Assembly (NCBI GenBank): GCA_002408385.1
Contig: DHSB01000057.1
Span: forward strand, 1-34,615
Direction of reading: 5' to 3'
Origin: Myxococcales bacterium UBA5297
Lineage (GTDB): Bacteria > Myxococcota > Myxococcia > Myxococcales > UBA5297
DNA: 34,615 bases
Below, one piece after another: positions 8,052-14,529 of this stretch. Made by a program: the position numbers and the translations under genes. The notes under the pieces were generated by a model. The model was given only the letters and a program-made list of their open reading frames with translations. It was not told where the DNA came from and ran no database searches. Each line of letters opens with the position of its first letter. The first letter of the stretch is position 1.

Positions 8052-8423
8052 TCACATTCCGCCGCTGCCGTCCTCGCTCCCCTCGTAGCCCTCGGCAGGC
8101 CCTTTCGAGAGCGCCGCGGCCCCCAGCTCGGCGAGCTCCTCGCGCACCAGCGGCAACAGCAGCGCCCGCGCCCCGAAGTGCAGCACCCTGCCCGTCAGGC
8201 GCGTAAACAGCCCTCCGCCCAGCACGTACCCGACCCCCAGGGCCGCGGCCATCGTCGCGTAGGGGTGGCGCTCCATGCGGCCGCGCAGATCGAGGGTGCG
8301 GTTGAGCTGGTCGACCGCCGCGCGCGCTTCGCCGACCAGCGCCTCGGTCTCGCTGCGGATCGCCCGCGAGTGGCGCAGCACCTCTTCGACATGACCGTCG
8401 TCCCGTCGCTCGTTGTCCTGCAT
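8052..8423 (-). CDS. Small hypothetical protein with hydrophobic central segment
   Basis: A 123-residue protein. The N-terminal half is a charged, probably coiled helix (residues about 5-55: VEEVLRHSRAIRSETEALV, AVDQLNRTLDLRGRMERHP). A glycine-rich hydrophobic stretch follows (TMAAALGVGYVLGGGLFTRL) and then a second amphipathic segment. The HPYAT-x-A-A-x-LGVGYVLGGG pattern recalls DUF883/ElaB-like proteins, in which a coiled N-terminus precedes a membrane anchor. Start ATG at 8423 with AAGGAG upstream. It sits 20 bp upstream of the YtxH-like gene and 22 bp downstream of the next small gene, consistent with one operon. Confidence 0.7.
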   Translation of the reverse strand: MQDNERRDDGHVEEVLRHSRAIRSETEALVGEARAAVDQLNRTLDLRGRMERHPYATMAAALGVGYVLGGGLFTRLTGRVLHFGARALLLPLVREELAELGAAALSKGPAEGYEGSEDGSGGM

Positions 8424-8445
8424 CGCTGGCTCCTTGCCGCACCCG

Positions 8446-8664
8446 CTAGCGGCGCGAGGCGAGTCTGCCGATGAGAAACCCCGCCCCCACCGCGCACAGC
8501 AGGCAGGTGCCCGGGTACTCACGCATGACGGAGAGGGCCTTCTGGTTCCAGGCGCTCACCGCGTAGCGGACCTGCTCGACTTGGGCCCCTAGCCTCTGCT
8601 CGAGCTCGGCCGCCCCGTCTCCCCCGGGGTGCGTCGACTGCTCGTGTCCGTTGCCGCCGTTCAT
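8446..8664 (-). CDS. Small single-span membrane protein
   Basis: A 72-residue protein: polar N-terminus, a helix (AELEQRLGAQVEQVRYAVSAWNQ-type amphipathic) and a C-terminal hydrophobic segment (CLLCAVGAGFLIGRLASRR) ending in arginines, which suggests a C-terminal tail anchor. Start ATG at 8664 with a very strong ribosome site (AAGGAGGAG) just upstream; the longer frame from 8706 is not needed. Function is not known. It is the third gene of the small membrane-protein cluster. Confidence 0.7.
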   Translation of the reverse strand: MNGGNGHEQSTHPGGDGAAELEQRLGAQVEQVRYAVSAWNQKALSVMREYPGTCLLCAVGAGFLIGRLASRR

Positions 8665-8709
8665 CCCTTCTCCTCCTTTTTCAGCGCCAGCCCTCACGGG
8701 GCCCAAGGC

Positions 8710-8922
8710 CTACTCTCCCCTGCGCCACCCGAGCCAGAGCCCGACCGTCAAGGCCGCGACCACCACCAGCACCGGGCGTCGGCGCACCCAGGTGCGCCAG
8801 TCGGTCGCCTCGTCGACCCGCTCGCGCAGGGTGAGCACCGAGCGGCTGATTTCGGCGCGCGCCCGGTCGATCTCCTCCTGGATCGCTTTCGGCTCGTTCA
8901 ACTGCTCGACTCTCTCCGGCAT
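8710..8922 (-). CDS. DUF3618-like membrane protein
   Basis: A 70-residue protein with the hallmark of DUF3618 proteins: an N-terminal helix IQEEIDRARAEISRSVLTLRERV followed by a short linker and a single membrane helix (PVLVVVAALTVGLWLGW). Length and layout fit the family. Such proteins are commonly encoded next to phage-holin-family and YtxH-type genes, as here. Start ATG at 8922 with GGGGGAG upstream. Role unknown; probably envelope-associated. Confidence 0.78.
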   Translation of the reverse strand: MPERVEQLNEPKAIQEEIDRARAEISRSVLTLRERVDEATDWRTWVRRRPVLVVVAALTVGLWLGWRRGE

Positions 8923-8955
8923 TGCTCGCTCCCCCTTCGACCTGCCACCAACCGC

Positions 8956-9357
8956 CTAGACGGCGGCCCCACCGCCACCTCCGACCGTCTCGACCTCCAC
9001 TGCCACCGCCTCGGCAGGCGCTCTGCGGCCCTGAGCCGCGGCCCTGCTCGCCTTGAGCCTCCAGGCAAGGAGCACCGCCCCTGCCAGCAAGTTGAGCAGC
9101 CCGAGCCCCGCCAGCGCTGGGGCCGCCCCGAGCCAGGCGGCAAGGACGACGGCCGCCGAGGCGTTGACGAGCCCCACCCCGACCAGCAGCAGCGCTCCCG
9201 CGCCGGCCAGCCACAGGGAGCGGCGGCCCAGCTCGCCCGCCTCGCGCTTGAGCTCGCTGCGGGCAAGGCGCACGTTCTCGCGCACCAGCCGCTCGGTTGC
9301 CTCGACCAGCCGCGTCAGCGTCTCGGCAAGGGTTGCCCTCTCACCAGCCCTCACCAT
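8956..9357 (-). CDS. Phage-holin superfamily III (Holin-X-like) membrane protein
   Basis: A 133-residue protein with an amphipathic N-terminal helix (LAETLTRLVEATERLVRENVRLARSEL) followed by two hydrophobic segments (WLAGAGALLLVGVGLVNASAAVVLAAWL and ALAGLGLLNLLAGAVLLAWRL, about residues 48-100). This is the pattern of the Holin-X family that is widespread outside phages. Start ATG at 9357 with GAGGAGG 9 nt upstream; the longer frame to 9399 is rejected. It is the first gene of the five-gene small membrane-protein cluster. Nothing nearby is phage-like, so a lysis role is not supported. Confidence 0.75.
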   Translation of the reverse strand: MVRAGERATLAETLTRLVEATERLVRENVRLARSELKREAGELGRRSLWLAGAGALLLVGVGLVNASAAVVLAAWLGAAPALAGLGLLNLLAGAVLLAWRLKASRAAAQGRRAPAEAVAVEVETVGGGGGAAV

Positions 9358-9660
9358 CGAGCGCCTACCTCCTCGTGAGCCGGTCGATCTTCGCAGCAAG
9401 CTAGGTACACGGCTGCTCGGAAACCAGCCGCGCGCGGCTCGAGCTCGAGCCGCAGACGAGCAGGCAAGAACGGATTCCCCGCGAAGCTCGGTGCGCTCCC
9501 AACACCGCTTCCCGCCGGGGCCACCCTGGCCTTCGAGGCAGCGGACGGCCGCACCTTGAAAGATGCGCGGCAGACCGCATTCCGGCTGCCCACCTGAACA
9601 TCAAGCCGCTCTGGTCGGCGAACCGAGGCGCGCGTCTGCGGGGCTCCACCTCGACAGGGA
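9358..9660. other. Intergenic, no convincing gene
   Basis: The upstream region of the small membrane-protein operon. A reading frame on the minus strand (9351-9749) overlaps the operon start, runs into the tandem repeats and has no ribosome site or domain. I could not place a clear promoter. Confidence 0.4.
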
Positions 9661-9963
9661 CTCAAAAGAGTTCCGATCGCGTGGGGGCCGGCCGCTGGGA
9701 ACTCTTCAGAGTTGCGATCGGGAGGAATTTCGGCCCGCCGGAAACTCAAGAGAGTTCCGATCGGATGGGGGCCGGCCGCTGGGAACTCTTCAGAGTTGCG
9801 ATCGGGAGGAATTTCGGCCCGCCGGAGCTCAAAAGAGTTTCGATCGGGTGGGGGCCGGCCGTCGGGAACTCTTCAGAGTTGCGATCGGGAGGAATTTCGG
9901 CCCGCCGGAGGCTCAAAAGAGTTTCGATCGGGTGGGGGCGGCTCGCTGCAAACTAAAAAAGAG
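9661..9963. repeat. 83/84-bp tandem repeat array
   Basis: Three full units start at CTCAAAAG/CTCAAGAG at 9661, 9745 and 9828 (84, 83 and 84 bp), and a fourth, truncated unit at 9912 diverges near 9945. Each full unit contains GGGGGCCGGCCG, then AACTCTTCAGAGTT (a 6-bp inverted repeat with a 2-nt loop, for example 9700-9713) and GATCGGGAGGAATTTCGG. A second, longer inverted pair AAGAGTTCC ... GGAACTCTT lies within the same unit. The 83/84 bp periods shift the frame, so coding is unlikely. Confidence 0.9.
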
Positions 9964-9978
9964 TTCCCGGCGAGGTTC

Positions 9979-10002
9979 CTCGGTCAGCGGTGCGCGACCG
10001 AG
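9979..10002 (-). terminator. Possible weak terminator after the phosphatase-like gene
   Basis: Inverted arms CTCGGTC (9979-9985) and GACCGAG (9996-10002). On the minus strand they lie 60 bp after the stop of the alkaline-phosphatase-superfamily gene, and a T-run (complement of AAAAAA at 9955-9960) follows about 19 nt beyond the stem. The gap between stem and T-run is too long for a typical intrinsic terminator. Confidence 0.3.
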
Positions 10003-10062
10003 CGGGAAGGATTTCAACTCCCATCCAGGCACCGAGGCCGGGACGGCGAAGGCCCGAGGCCG

Positions 10063-11859
10063 CTACCGGGAGAGGGGCCGGCCGCGCAGGTAGCGGGCGA
10101 CGAAAAACTCGTGCAGGTCCGAGCCGTGGTGCACGCGGCCAAAGTCGAAGTCGATTTGGGCCGGGTGGATGACGAAGGTCTCGACCTCGTCGCGCCCGAC
10201 CCCCGCGTGTGAGCCGAACTCCCAAGCGAAGGCGACGTTGCTGCCGTCGGGCAGCCCGTTGCCGTAGACGATGAGATCGCCGGCCGAGGGGATGCGCACC
10301 ATCTTCTCGAGAAACTCCCCGACCAGCAGGCCGCCGTAGCCCAGGGCGAGCTCGCGGGTCTGGGCGGGATCGGCGAGATCGATCCGCTGCCCGCGATACC
10401 AGGCGATGCCCGCGCGCCCGCCGCGGGCGGCGACGATGCCAATCGCCTCGCTCGATGTGAGCACCTTCAGGATGCGGCCGTAGCGCTGCTCGATCTCGCT
10501 GGCCTCGAGCGGGCGGGCCTCGCGCCCGAAGTAGATGTGCGAGATGTCGCCCGCGTCGACGCAGACCACCTCGTCGAGCACCTTGAGCCACTCGCTGTCG
10601 CCCCGGGCAAGCGCGATGGCGCGGGCGGCCTCGAGCATCGCCTCCTTCGCGCGCTGCTGCAGGCTCGAGGGGAGCGCCCCGGTCGCCCGGTCGACCTTGC
10701 GAAAGCGCCCGATGTCGCGCACCACCTCCTCGGGCACCCGCGGAGGCCCTTGGTCCTCGGGGACCGCGAGCGCCATGTAGTCGAGCAGGCTCAGGCCGGT
10801 GACCTCCTCGAAGGGCCGGGTGTCGACCTGCCCGTGGTCGGAGAGGACGTAGAAGTCGTAGTTGAGCTCGGAGACCGCCGCGCCCGTCGCGAAGATCCGG
10901 GCGAGCGCCCAGTCGATGCCGACCAGGGAAGCGAGCGAGACGCCGTTGTCGGGAGCGCGCCGGTGGGCGATCTCGTCGTAGTCGCTGAAGCAGACGTAGA
11001 GCGCGGGCACCCCGCGCACCAGATCGAGCACCGTGCCCCAGGTGGCCGCCTCGCGGGCGCCAATCGCCAAGCCGAACCGGTGCAGCAGGAAGGTCGGCTC
11101 GTGCTGGATGCGCCCGACGCTGGCCGACCAGCGGAAAAAGTCGGAGATCGCCCCGCCGCCTTCGCTCACCAATCGGCCGAGGACCCGCGCGGCGGTCAAG
11201 GAGTGGGCCACCGACGCGGCCGCCAGGTGCCAGTGGTCGTGGCCGGTGGGCACGAGCTGTACGTGGTCGGAGGACCACCCGGCCATCGAGAGCGCGTTGA
11301 CGTCGGCGCCCCCGGCAAAGATGGAGAAGGAGGTGCTCCCGTCGCGCATCAGGGCCTCGCCCCTGCCCGACAGGCCCGACTCGACCCGGCCCGCGTCGGC
11401 CGACCGATCCATGCGCACGTCGTGGTGGCGCGCCCGGTCGTACCAGAGAAAGCCCGGGATGTCGGGGTCGCGGATGCCGTAGAGCAGGCCCGCCTGGAAT
11501 GCGGGCGTCGACGCCGGCGCCCCCGACCAGCAGTCCGAGAGCCGATAGCTGCCTCCACGAAGCAGCCGCGCAAGAAAGGGCATCTGTCCGCGTTCGAGCG
11601 CCCGAGTGAGCGTGGCGCGCGAGACCCCGTCGAGGTGCAGGATGCAGAAGCGTCGCCCATTGGGATTGGGCGGCATCAGCGTCGTCGCCCGGCGCAACAG
11701 GGGCTTGAGGGCCCCGGAGACCAACGCCTGCATCGAGCGGGCGGCACGTTCCCCGACTGCCCTGCTGATGGCGATGCCCGAGTCGTCGACACCCACGCGT
11801 CGCCCCCCATCACCTCGCCCGCGCCCGTCTCTGGTCTGGCGACCGAATCGCGAAATCAC
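10063..11859 (-). CDS. Alkaline phosphatase superfamily / type I phosphodiesterase-like protein
   Basis: The 598-residue protein belongs to the alkaline phosphatase / nucleotide pyrophosphatase fold. The N-terminal metal aspartate is D77 in ILHLDGVS, the nucleophile is probably T118 in APASTPAFQAGLLYG, and the remaining metal ligands are in CFSDYDEIAHRR and VLSDHGQ. It should hydrolyse a phosphate mono- or diester with two metal ions. The substrate is unknown; no signal peptide is obvious, so it may be cytoplasmic. The first possible start is GTG at 11859; GTG at 11796 (behind GGGGGGCGAC) and ATG at 11733 are alternatives, and the first ~60 residues are low-complexity, so the true start may be one of these. 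Monocistronic, with a dispersed hairpin repeat upstream and the 83/84-bp array downstream. Confidence 0.8.
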   Translation of the reverse strand: MISRFGRQTRDGRGRGDGGRRVGVDDSGIAISRAVGERAARSMQALVSGALKPLLRRATTLMPPNPNGRRFCILHLDGVSRATLTRALERGQMPFLARLLRGGSYRLSDCWSGAPASTPAFQAGLLYGIRDPDIPGFLWYDRARHHDVRMDRSADAGRVESGLSGRGEALMRDGSTSFSIFAGGADVNALSMAGWSSDHVQLVPTGHDHWHLAAASVAHSLTAARVLGRLVSEGGGAISDFFRWSASVGRIQHEPTFLLHRFGLAIGAREAATWGTVLDLVRGVPALYVCFSDYDEIAHRRAPDNGVSLASLVGIDWALARIFATGAAVSELNYDFYVLSDHGQVDTRPFEEVTGLSLLDYMALAVPEDQGPPRVPEEVVRDIGRFRKVDRATGALPSSLQQRAKEAMLEAARAIALARGDSEWLKVLDEVVCVDAGDISHIYFGREARPLEASEIEQRYGRILKVLTSSEAIGIVAARGGRAGIAWYRGQRIDLADPAQTRELALGYGGLLVGEFLEKMVRIPSAGDLIVYGNGLPDGSNVAFAWEFGSHAGVGRDEVETFVIHPAQIDFDFGRVHHGSDLHEFFVARYLRGRPLSR

Positions 11860-11925
11860 CCGAACCTCGGCTCGCCACCTCCGCTCACCCCGCCCGAAGT
11901 CGAGGGACCCCTGACTCTGGCCTGC

Positions 11926-11949
11926 CCCGAGCCTGCCGAAGGGCTCGGG
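11926..11949. repeat. Dispersed hairpin repeat (GAGCC-TGCCGAAGG-GCTC type)
   Basis: CCCGAGCC (11926-11933) and GGCTCGGG (11942-11949) form an 8-bp stem around TGCCGAAG. This resembles the CCTGAGCCTGTCGAAGGGC-type element scattered through many bacterial genomes. It lies in the 129-bp gap downstream of the 11989-12468 gene and may act as its terminator. Confidence 0.55.
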
Positions 11950-11988
11950 CCGACCGGTCGTTCGCTCGAAGGATTCTCCGACACGTCT

Positions 11989-12468
11989 TCAGGTCGCGCG
12001 CACCGGGCGCATCAGGCGCAGCAGGCGCATCGGCGCTCGCGCCAGGTCGATGAGCGAGCCGACCAAGGCGCGAGCCGACCGGTGGATGGTCTCGAGGTCC
12101 TCGCGCACCGTGCGCAGCAAATCGGCGTATTCGGTCGAGCGCTCGGCCGGGGGAAGCTGCCGGTTCGTGGGCGCCGTGGGCGCCTGGGCTCCGACCATTC
12201 GATCGATGACCTCGTGCCGGCCCTCCTCCTCGTCTTGCGCCCTGGTCTTGGTTGCCCGGCGCTTCTTGGCCCGTTTGGCGGTCTCGACTCCGGCTCCCTT
12301 GGCCCCTACCGCAGGCTTCTTGGCCGCCGCGGCCTTGGGGCTGGCCGCCGGGCGCACCGGCTCACTGCCCATGCTGAGCTTGGCCCGCTCCTCGGCATAG
12401 GTTCTGCGCCCGGTCTCCCCCCCGCGCAGCTTGTAGTAGTCCTGGTTCTCACTTCCCCGCTTGGCCAT
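11989..12468 (-). CDS. Small basic hypothetical protein
   Basis: A 159-residue protein that I do not recognise. The N-terminus (MAKRGSENQDYYKLRGGETGRRTYAEERAKL) is polar and tyrosine-containing, followed by an Ala/Lys/Arg-rich disordered linker (about residues 38-80) and a C-terminal helical region (LLRTVREDLETIHRSARALV) ending in LLRLMRP. The lysine/alanine-rich linker resembles small DNA-associated proteins, but that is weak. Start ATG at 12468 with a strong GAGGAG 6-7 nt upstream, which supports real expression. Divergent from the lipoprotein at 12730 across 261 bp. Confidence 0.65.
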   Translation of the reverse strand: MAKRGSENQDYYKLRGGETGRRTYAEERAKLSMGSEPVRPAASPKAAAAKKPAVGAKGAGVETAKRAKKRRATKTRAQDEEEGRHEVIDRMVGAQAPTAPTNRQLPPAERSTEYADLLRTVREDLETIHRSARALVGSLIDLARAPMRLLRLMRPVRAT

Positions 12469-12729
12469 GAAAAACTCCTCATTGCGTGCACGGTTAGCGC
12501 AAGTGAAACCTAGAGACTGGGCAGGGGGGCCGCAATCGACGGCCCGCAGCCAAGCCCCCCGTGCGGCAGCTCCTCCGGCGATCCGGCAGGACGTTTGAGG
12601 GGACGCTCGCAGGCCCGCCTCCTGCCCCATGCGATAGTCTGCCAGCGCCCAGGCGGCGGCTCTTTCAAGGCCCCTGTCCGACCGGCCGCTCGCTTGCGCG
12701 CGTGCGCGCGACCTTGATACGAGGCGACC

Positions 12730-13452
12730 ATGACTGTTCCCACCCTCCGGTTCCTGCCCGTCGTCCTCTTCGCGTTGGCCGCCGGCTGCGCTTCGACTTC
12801 GCTGCTGCCGGACGAGGACCGGGTCGGGCTTGCCCGCGACCTCGAGGGCAAGACCCTGCACCTGCGGGCGAGCAACCACGTGATGCCCTTCTTCACCGAC
12901 AGCACCCGGAGGCTCATCAGCCCGCTGCCTCCCGACAGCATCGAGCTGCTCGTCGATCCGTCGGGCCATCCGATCCTGCCCGGGGCACCCGAGGACCTGC
13001 TCGCGCTGGGCTCGAAGGTGCGCGTCGAGAAGGTGGAGTTCCCGACGAGCCTGGTGGTCACCCGCCGCCCGCTCTATTCGCCGCGGACCGTACCCTGGCT
13101 CTACCTGTCGGTGGTCGGCCAGCCGAAGAGCCGCCCCTACGTCGCGGTGCTGCGCCAGGGCATCAAGACCCGCGAGGAGTTCCTCTCGGCGGTCGACCAG
13201 ATCCTCTGCGAAAAGGACCCGACGCCCGCCCTCGACGAGTATCCGCCCGAGCTGCGCGCGGCGATTCGCGAGAAGCGGCTCGAGCCCGGTATGGACACGC
13301 ACGCGGCCACCCTGGCTTGGGGACGGCCTGAGAGCATTCGCCAGGAGTGGGTCGAAGGGGTCAAGTCCGAGGTCTGGACCTGGCCGCTCGGCAAACGCAG
13401 CGCGACCTTTCGCGACGGCAAGCTCGTGAACGCGGCGCCCGCCTTGCGCTGA
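12730..13452 (+). CDS. Predicted lipoprotein
   Basis: A 240-residue protein with a signal peptide (LRFLPVVLFALAAGC) and lipobox LAAGC; the mature protein starts CASTSLLPDEDR. The last ~60 residues (GMDTHAATLAWGRPESI ... EVWTWPLGKRSATFRDGKLV) resemble the small beta-domain of SmpA/OmlA (BamE)-type lipoproteins, which contain the pattern G(M/L)TxxEVxxxLGxP followed by a W-Y/W strand and F-DGKL. I infer an envelope-located scaffold or assembly lipoprotein. Start ATG at 12730 behind CGAGGCG. It precedes the encapsulin gene by 141 bp in the same orientation; a functional link is not evident because this protein is exported. Confidence 0.72.
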   Translation: MTVPTLRFLPVVLFALAAGCASTSLLPDEDRVGLARDLEGKTLHLRASNHVMPFFTDSTRRLISPLPPDSIELLVDPSGHPILPGAPEDLLALGSKVRVEKVEFPTSLVVTRRPLYSPRTVPWLYLSVVGQPKSRPYVAVLRQGIKTREEFLSAVDQILCEKDPTPALDEYPPELRAAIREKRLEPGMDTHAATLAWGRPESIRQEWVEGVKSEVWTWPLGKRSATFRDGKLVNAAPALR

Positions 13453-13593
13453 GTCCCCCGGCGCCTTGCGCCCCGTCGAGCCTCTGCCCACCTTGCGCCG
13501 AGCCATCAGGCTTCGCAGGGCGGGGGCGCACTCCCGACGCGCCATCCGAGCGCTCCCTCCCGCGTGCCGGCCTCGCGCGTGCGGAGGGTCTCC

Positions 13594-14448
13594 ATGTCGA
13601 TAGGTGAGCTGCTCGGCGAAAGCGACAACCCGCTGAACCCGGAAGAGCGTCAACAACTCCACGAGCTCGTGGTCTCGACCGCGCGCCGCTACCTCGTCTG
13701 CCGGCGCTTCATCGATCTCTACGGGCCGCTCGGCGCCGGCGTTCAGGCGGTGCCCTTCCACGAATTCGGAAGCCGGACACCCGGCACGCTCAGCCTCACG
13801 GGGGACGGCGAAGACCCGGCGCTCTCCCCTTCCTCGCGCAGCTTCAAGACGCTGCCGATCATCTACAAGGACTTCTTGCTCCACTGGCGCGACATCCAGG
13901 CGGCCCACGACCACAACCTGCCGCTCGATCTGTCGGCCGCCGCGGTCGCCGCCGCCTCCTGTGCCCAGAAAGAGGACGAGCTCATCTTCTACGGCGACAA
14001 GGGGCTCGGCATCCCGGGTCTGCTGACCTGCGAGGGGCGGCTCGTCGCCTCGCTCGGCCGATGGGACGAGCCCGGGGGGGGCCTCGCCTCCGTGGTCGCC
14101 GCCACCGAGCGACTTACGGGCGAGGGCTACTTCGCGCCCTACGTCCTGGTCACCTCGCCGCGCCTGTTCGCCTTGCTGCACCGTGTGCACGAGCGCACCG
14201 GCGTCCTGGAATTCGACACCGTCCGCACCTTCCTCGGCGGCGGGGTGTTCCAGTCCAACCTGCTTCGCGGCGACTCGGCCGTCCTCGTCGCCGCCGGCCC
14301 CCAGAACCTCGATCTGGCCCTCGCCCTCGATCTGGCGGTCGCCCACCTCGGGCCCGAGAGGCTCAACCACCCCTTCCGCGTCCTCGAGGTGGTCCTGCCG
14401 CGTATCAAGCAGCCCAAGGCCATCTGCACCCTCGAGCCGGGCGCCTAG
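13594..14448 (+). CDS. encA: Family 1 encapsulin shell protein (EncA-like)
   Basis: The 284-residue protein is very similar to Myxococcus xanthus EncA (287 residues). Shared landmarks, recalled from that protein, include NPLxxEE near the N-terminus, YGPLGAGVQxVP, FKTxPIIYKDFLLHWRDI, PLDxSAAA, CAQxEDELIFYGD, GLxTxxGRL, LLHRxHERTGVLEF-like and NHPFRVLEVVLPRIK near the C-terminus. Such proteins have an HK97 phage-capsid fold and self-assemble into a closed shell that packages cargo (in M. xanthus, ferritin-like iron-storage proteins EncB/EncC with C-terminal targeting peptides). Start ATG at 13594 with GGAGGG 6 nt upstream; the longer frame from 13564 is not needed. No ferritin-like, DyP or hemerythrin gene is in this window, so any cargo is encoded elsewhere, as for EncB/EncC in M. 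xanthus. Confidence 0.95.
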   Translation: MSIGELLGESDNPLNPEERQQLHELVVSTARRYLVCRRFIDLYGPLGAGVQAVPFHEFGSRTPGTLSLTGDGEDPALSPSSRSFKTLPIIYKDFLLHWRDIQAAHDHNLPLDLSAAAVAAASCAQKEDELIFYGDKGLGIPGLLTCEGRLVASLGRWDEPGGGLASVVAATERLTGEGYFAPYVLVTSPRLFALLHRVHERTGVLEFDTVRTFLGGGVFQSNLLRGDSAVLVAAGPQNLDLALALDLAVAHLGPERLNHPFRVLEVVLPRIKQPKAICTLEPGA

Positions 14449-14468
14449 GTCTTCGCCCTGGCTCCGAC

Positions 14469-14496
14469 GTGAATCAAGGGCTTCCTCGCGTTACAC
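14469..14496 (+). promoter_or_regulatory. Possible promoter of the large repeat protein
   Basis: GTGAAT (14469-14474), 16 bp, then TTACAC (14491-14496) followed by TCCC. If used, transcription would begin near 14503, too close to the GTG at 14509, which favours the TTG at 14530 as translation start. Only a partial -35 match. Confidence 0.35.
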
Positions 14497-14529
14497 TCCC
14501 TCGCCGGAGTGTCGCGGAGGAAGCTCGAC

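Noticed and set aside
8956..9357. Phage lysis holin
   Set aside because: No endolysin or phage structural gene is nearby, and Holin-X-family proteins are common in chromosomes next to DUF3618 and YtxH genes.
9563..10093. A plus-strand repeat protein over the 83/84-bp array
   Set aside because: The unit length changes frame between copies, and there is no ribosome site.
11989..12468. Encapsulin cargo targeting peptide in ALVGSLIDLA of the small basic protein
   Set aside because: The motif is internal (about residues 136-145), not at the C-terminus, the gene is on the other strand, and the match is weak.
12694..12721. Promoter TTGCGC...GATACG before the lipoprotein at 12730
   Set aside because: Both boxes are poor matches and the spacing is off.
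13453..13593. Iron-responsive operator upstream of the encapsulin
   Set aside because: I saw no AT-rich inverted Fur-like box or clear promoter in this 141-bp gap.
11989..14370. A long minus-strand frame (about 790 codons) across the encapsulin and its neighbour
   Set aside because: It runs antisense to the well-supported encapsulin and lipoprotein genes; only its last 159 codons correspond to a real gene with a ribosome site.
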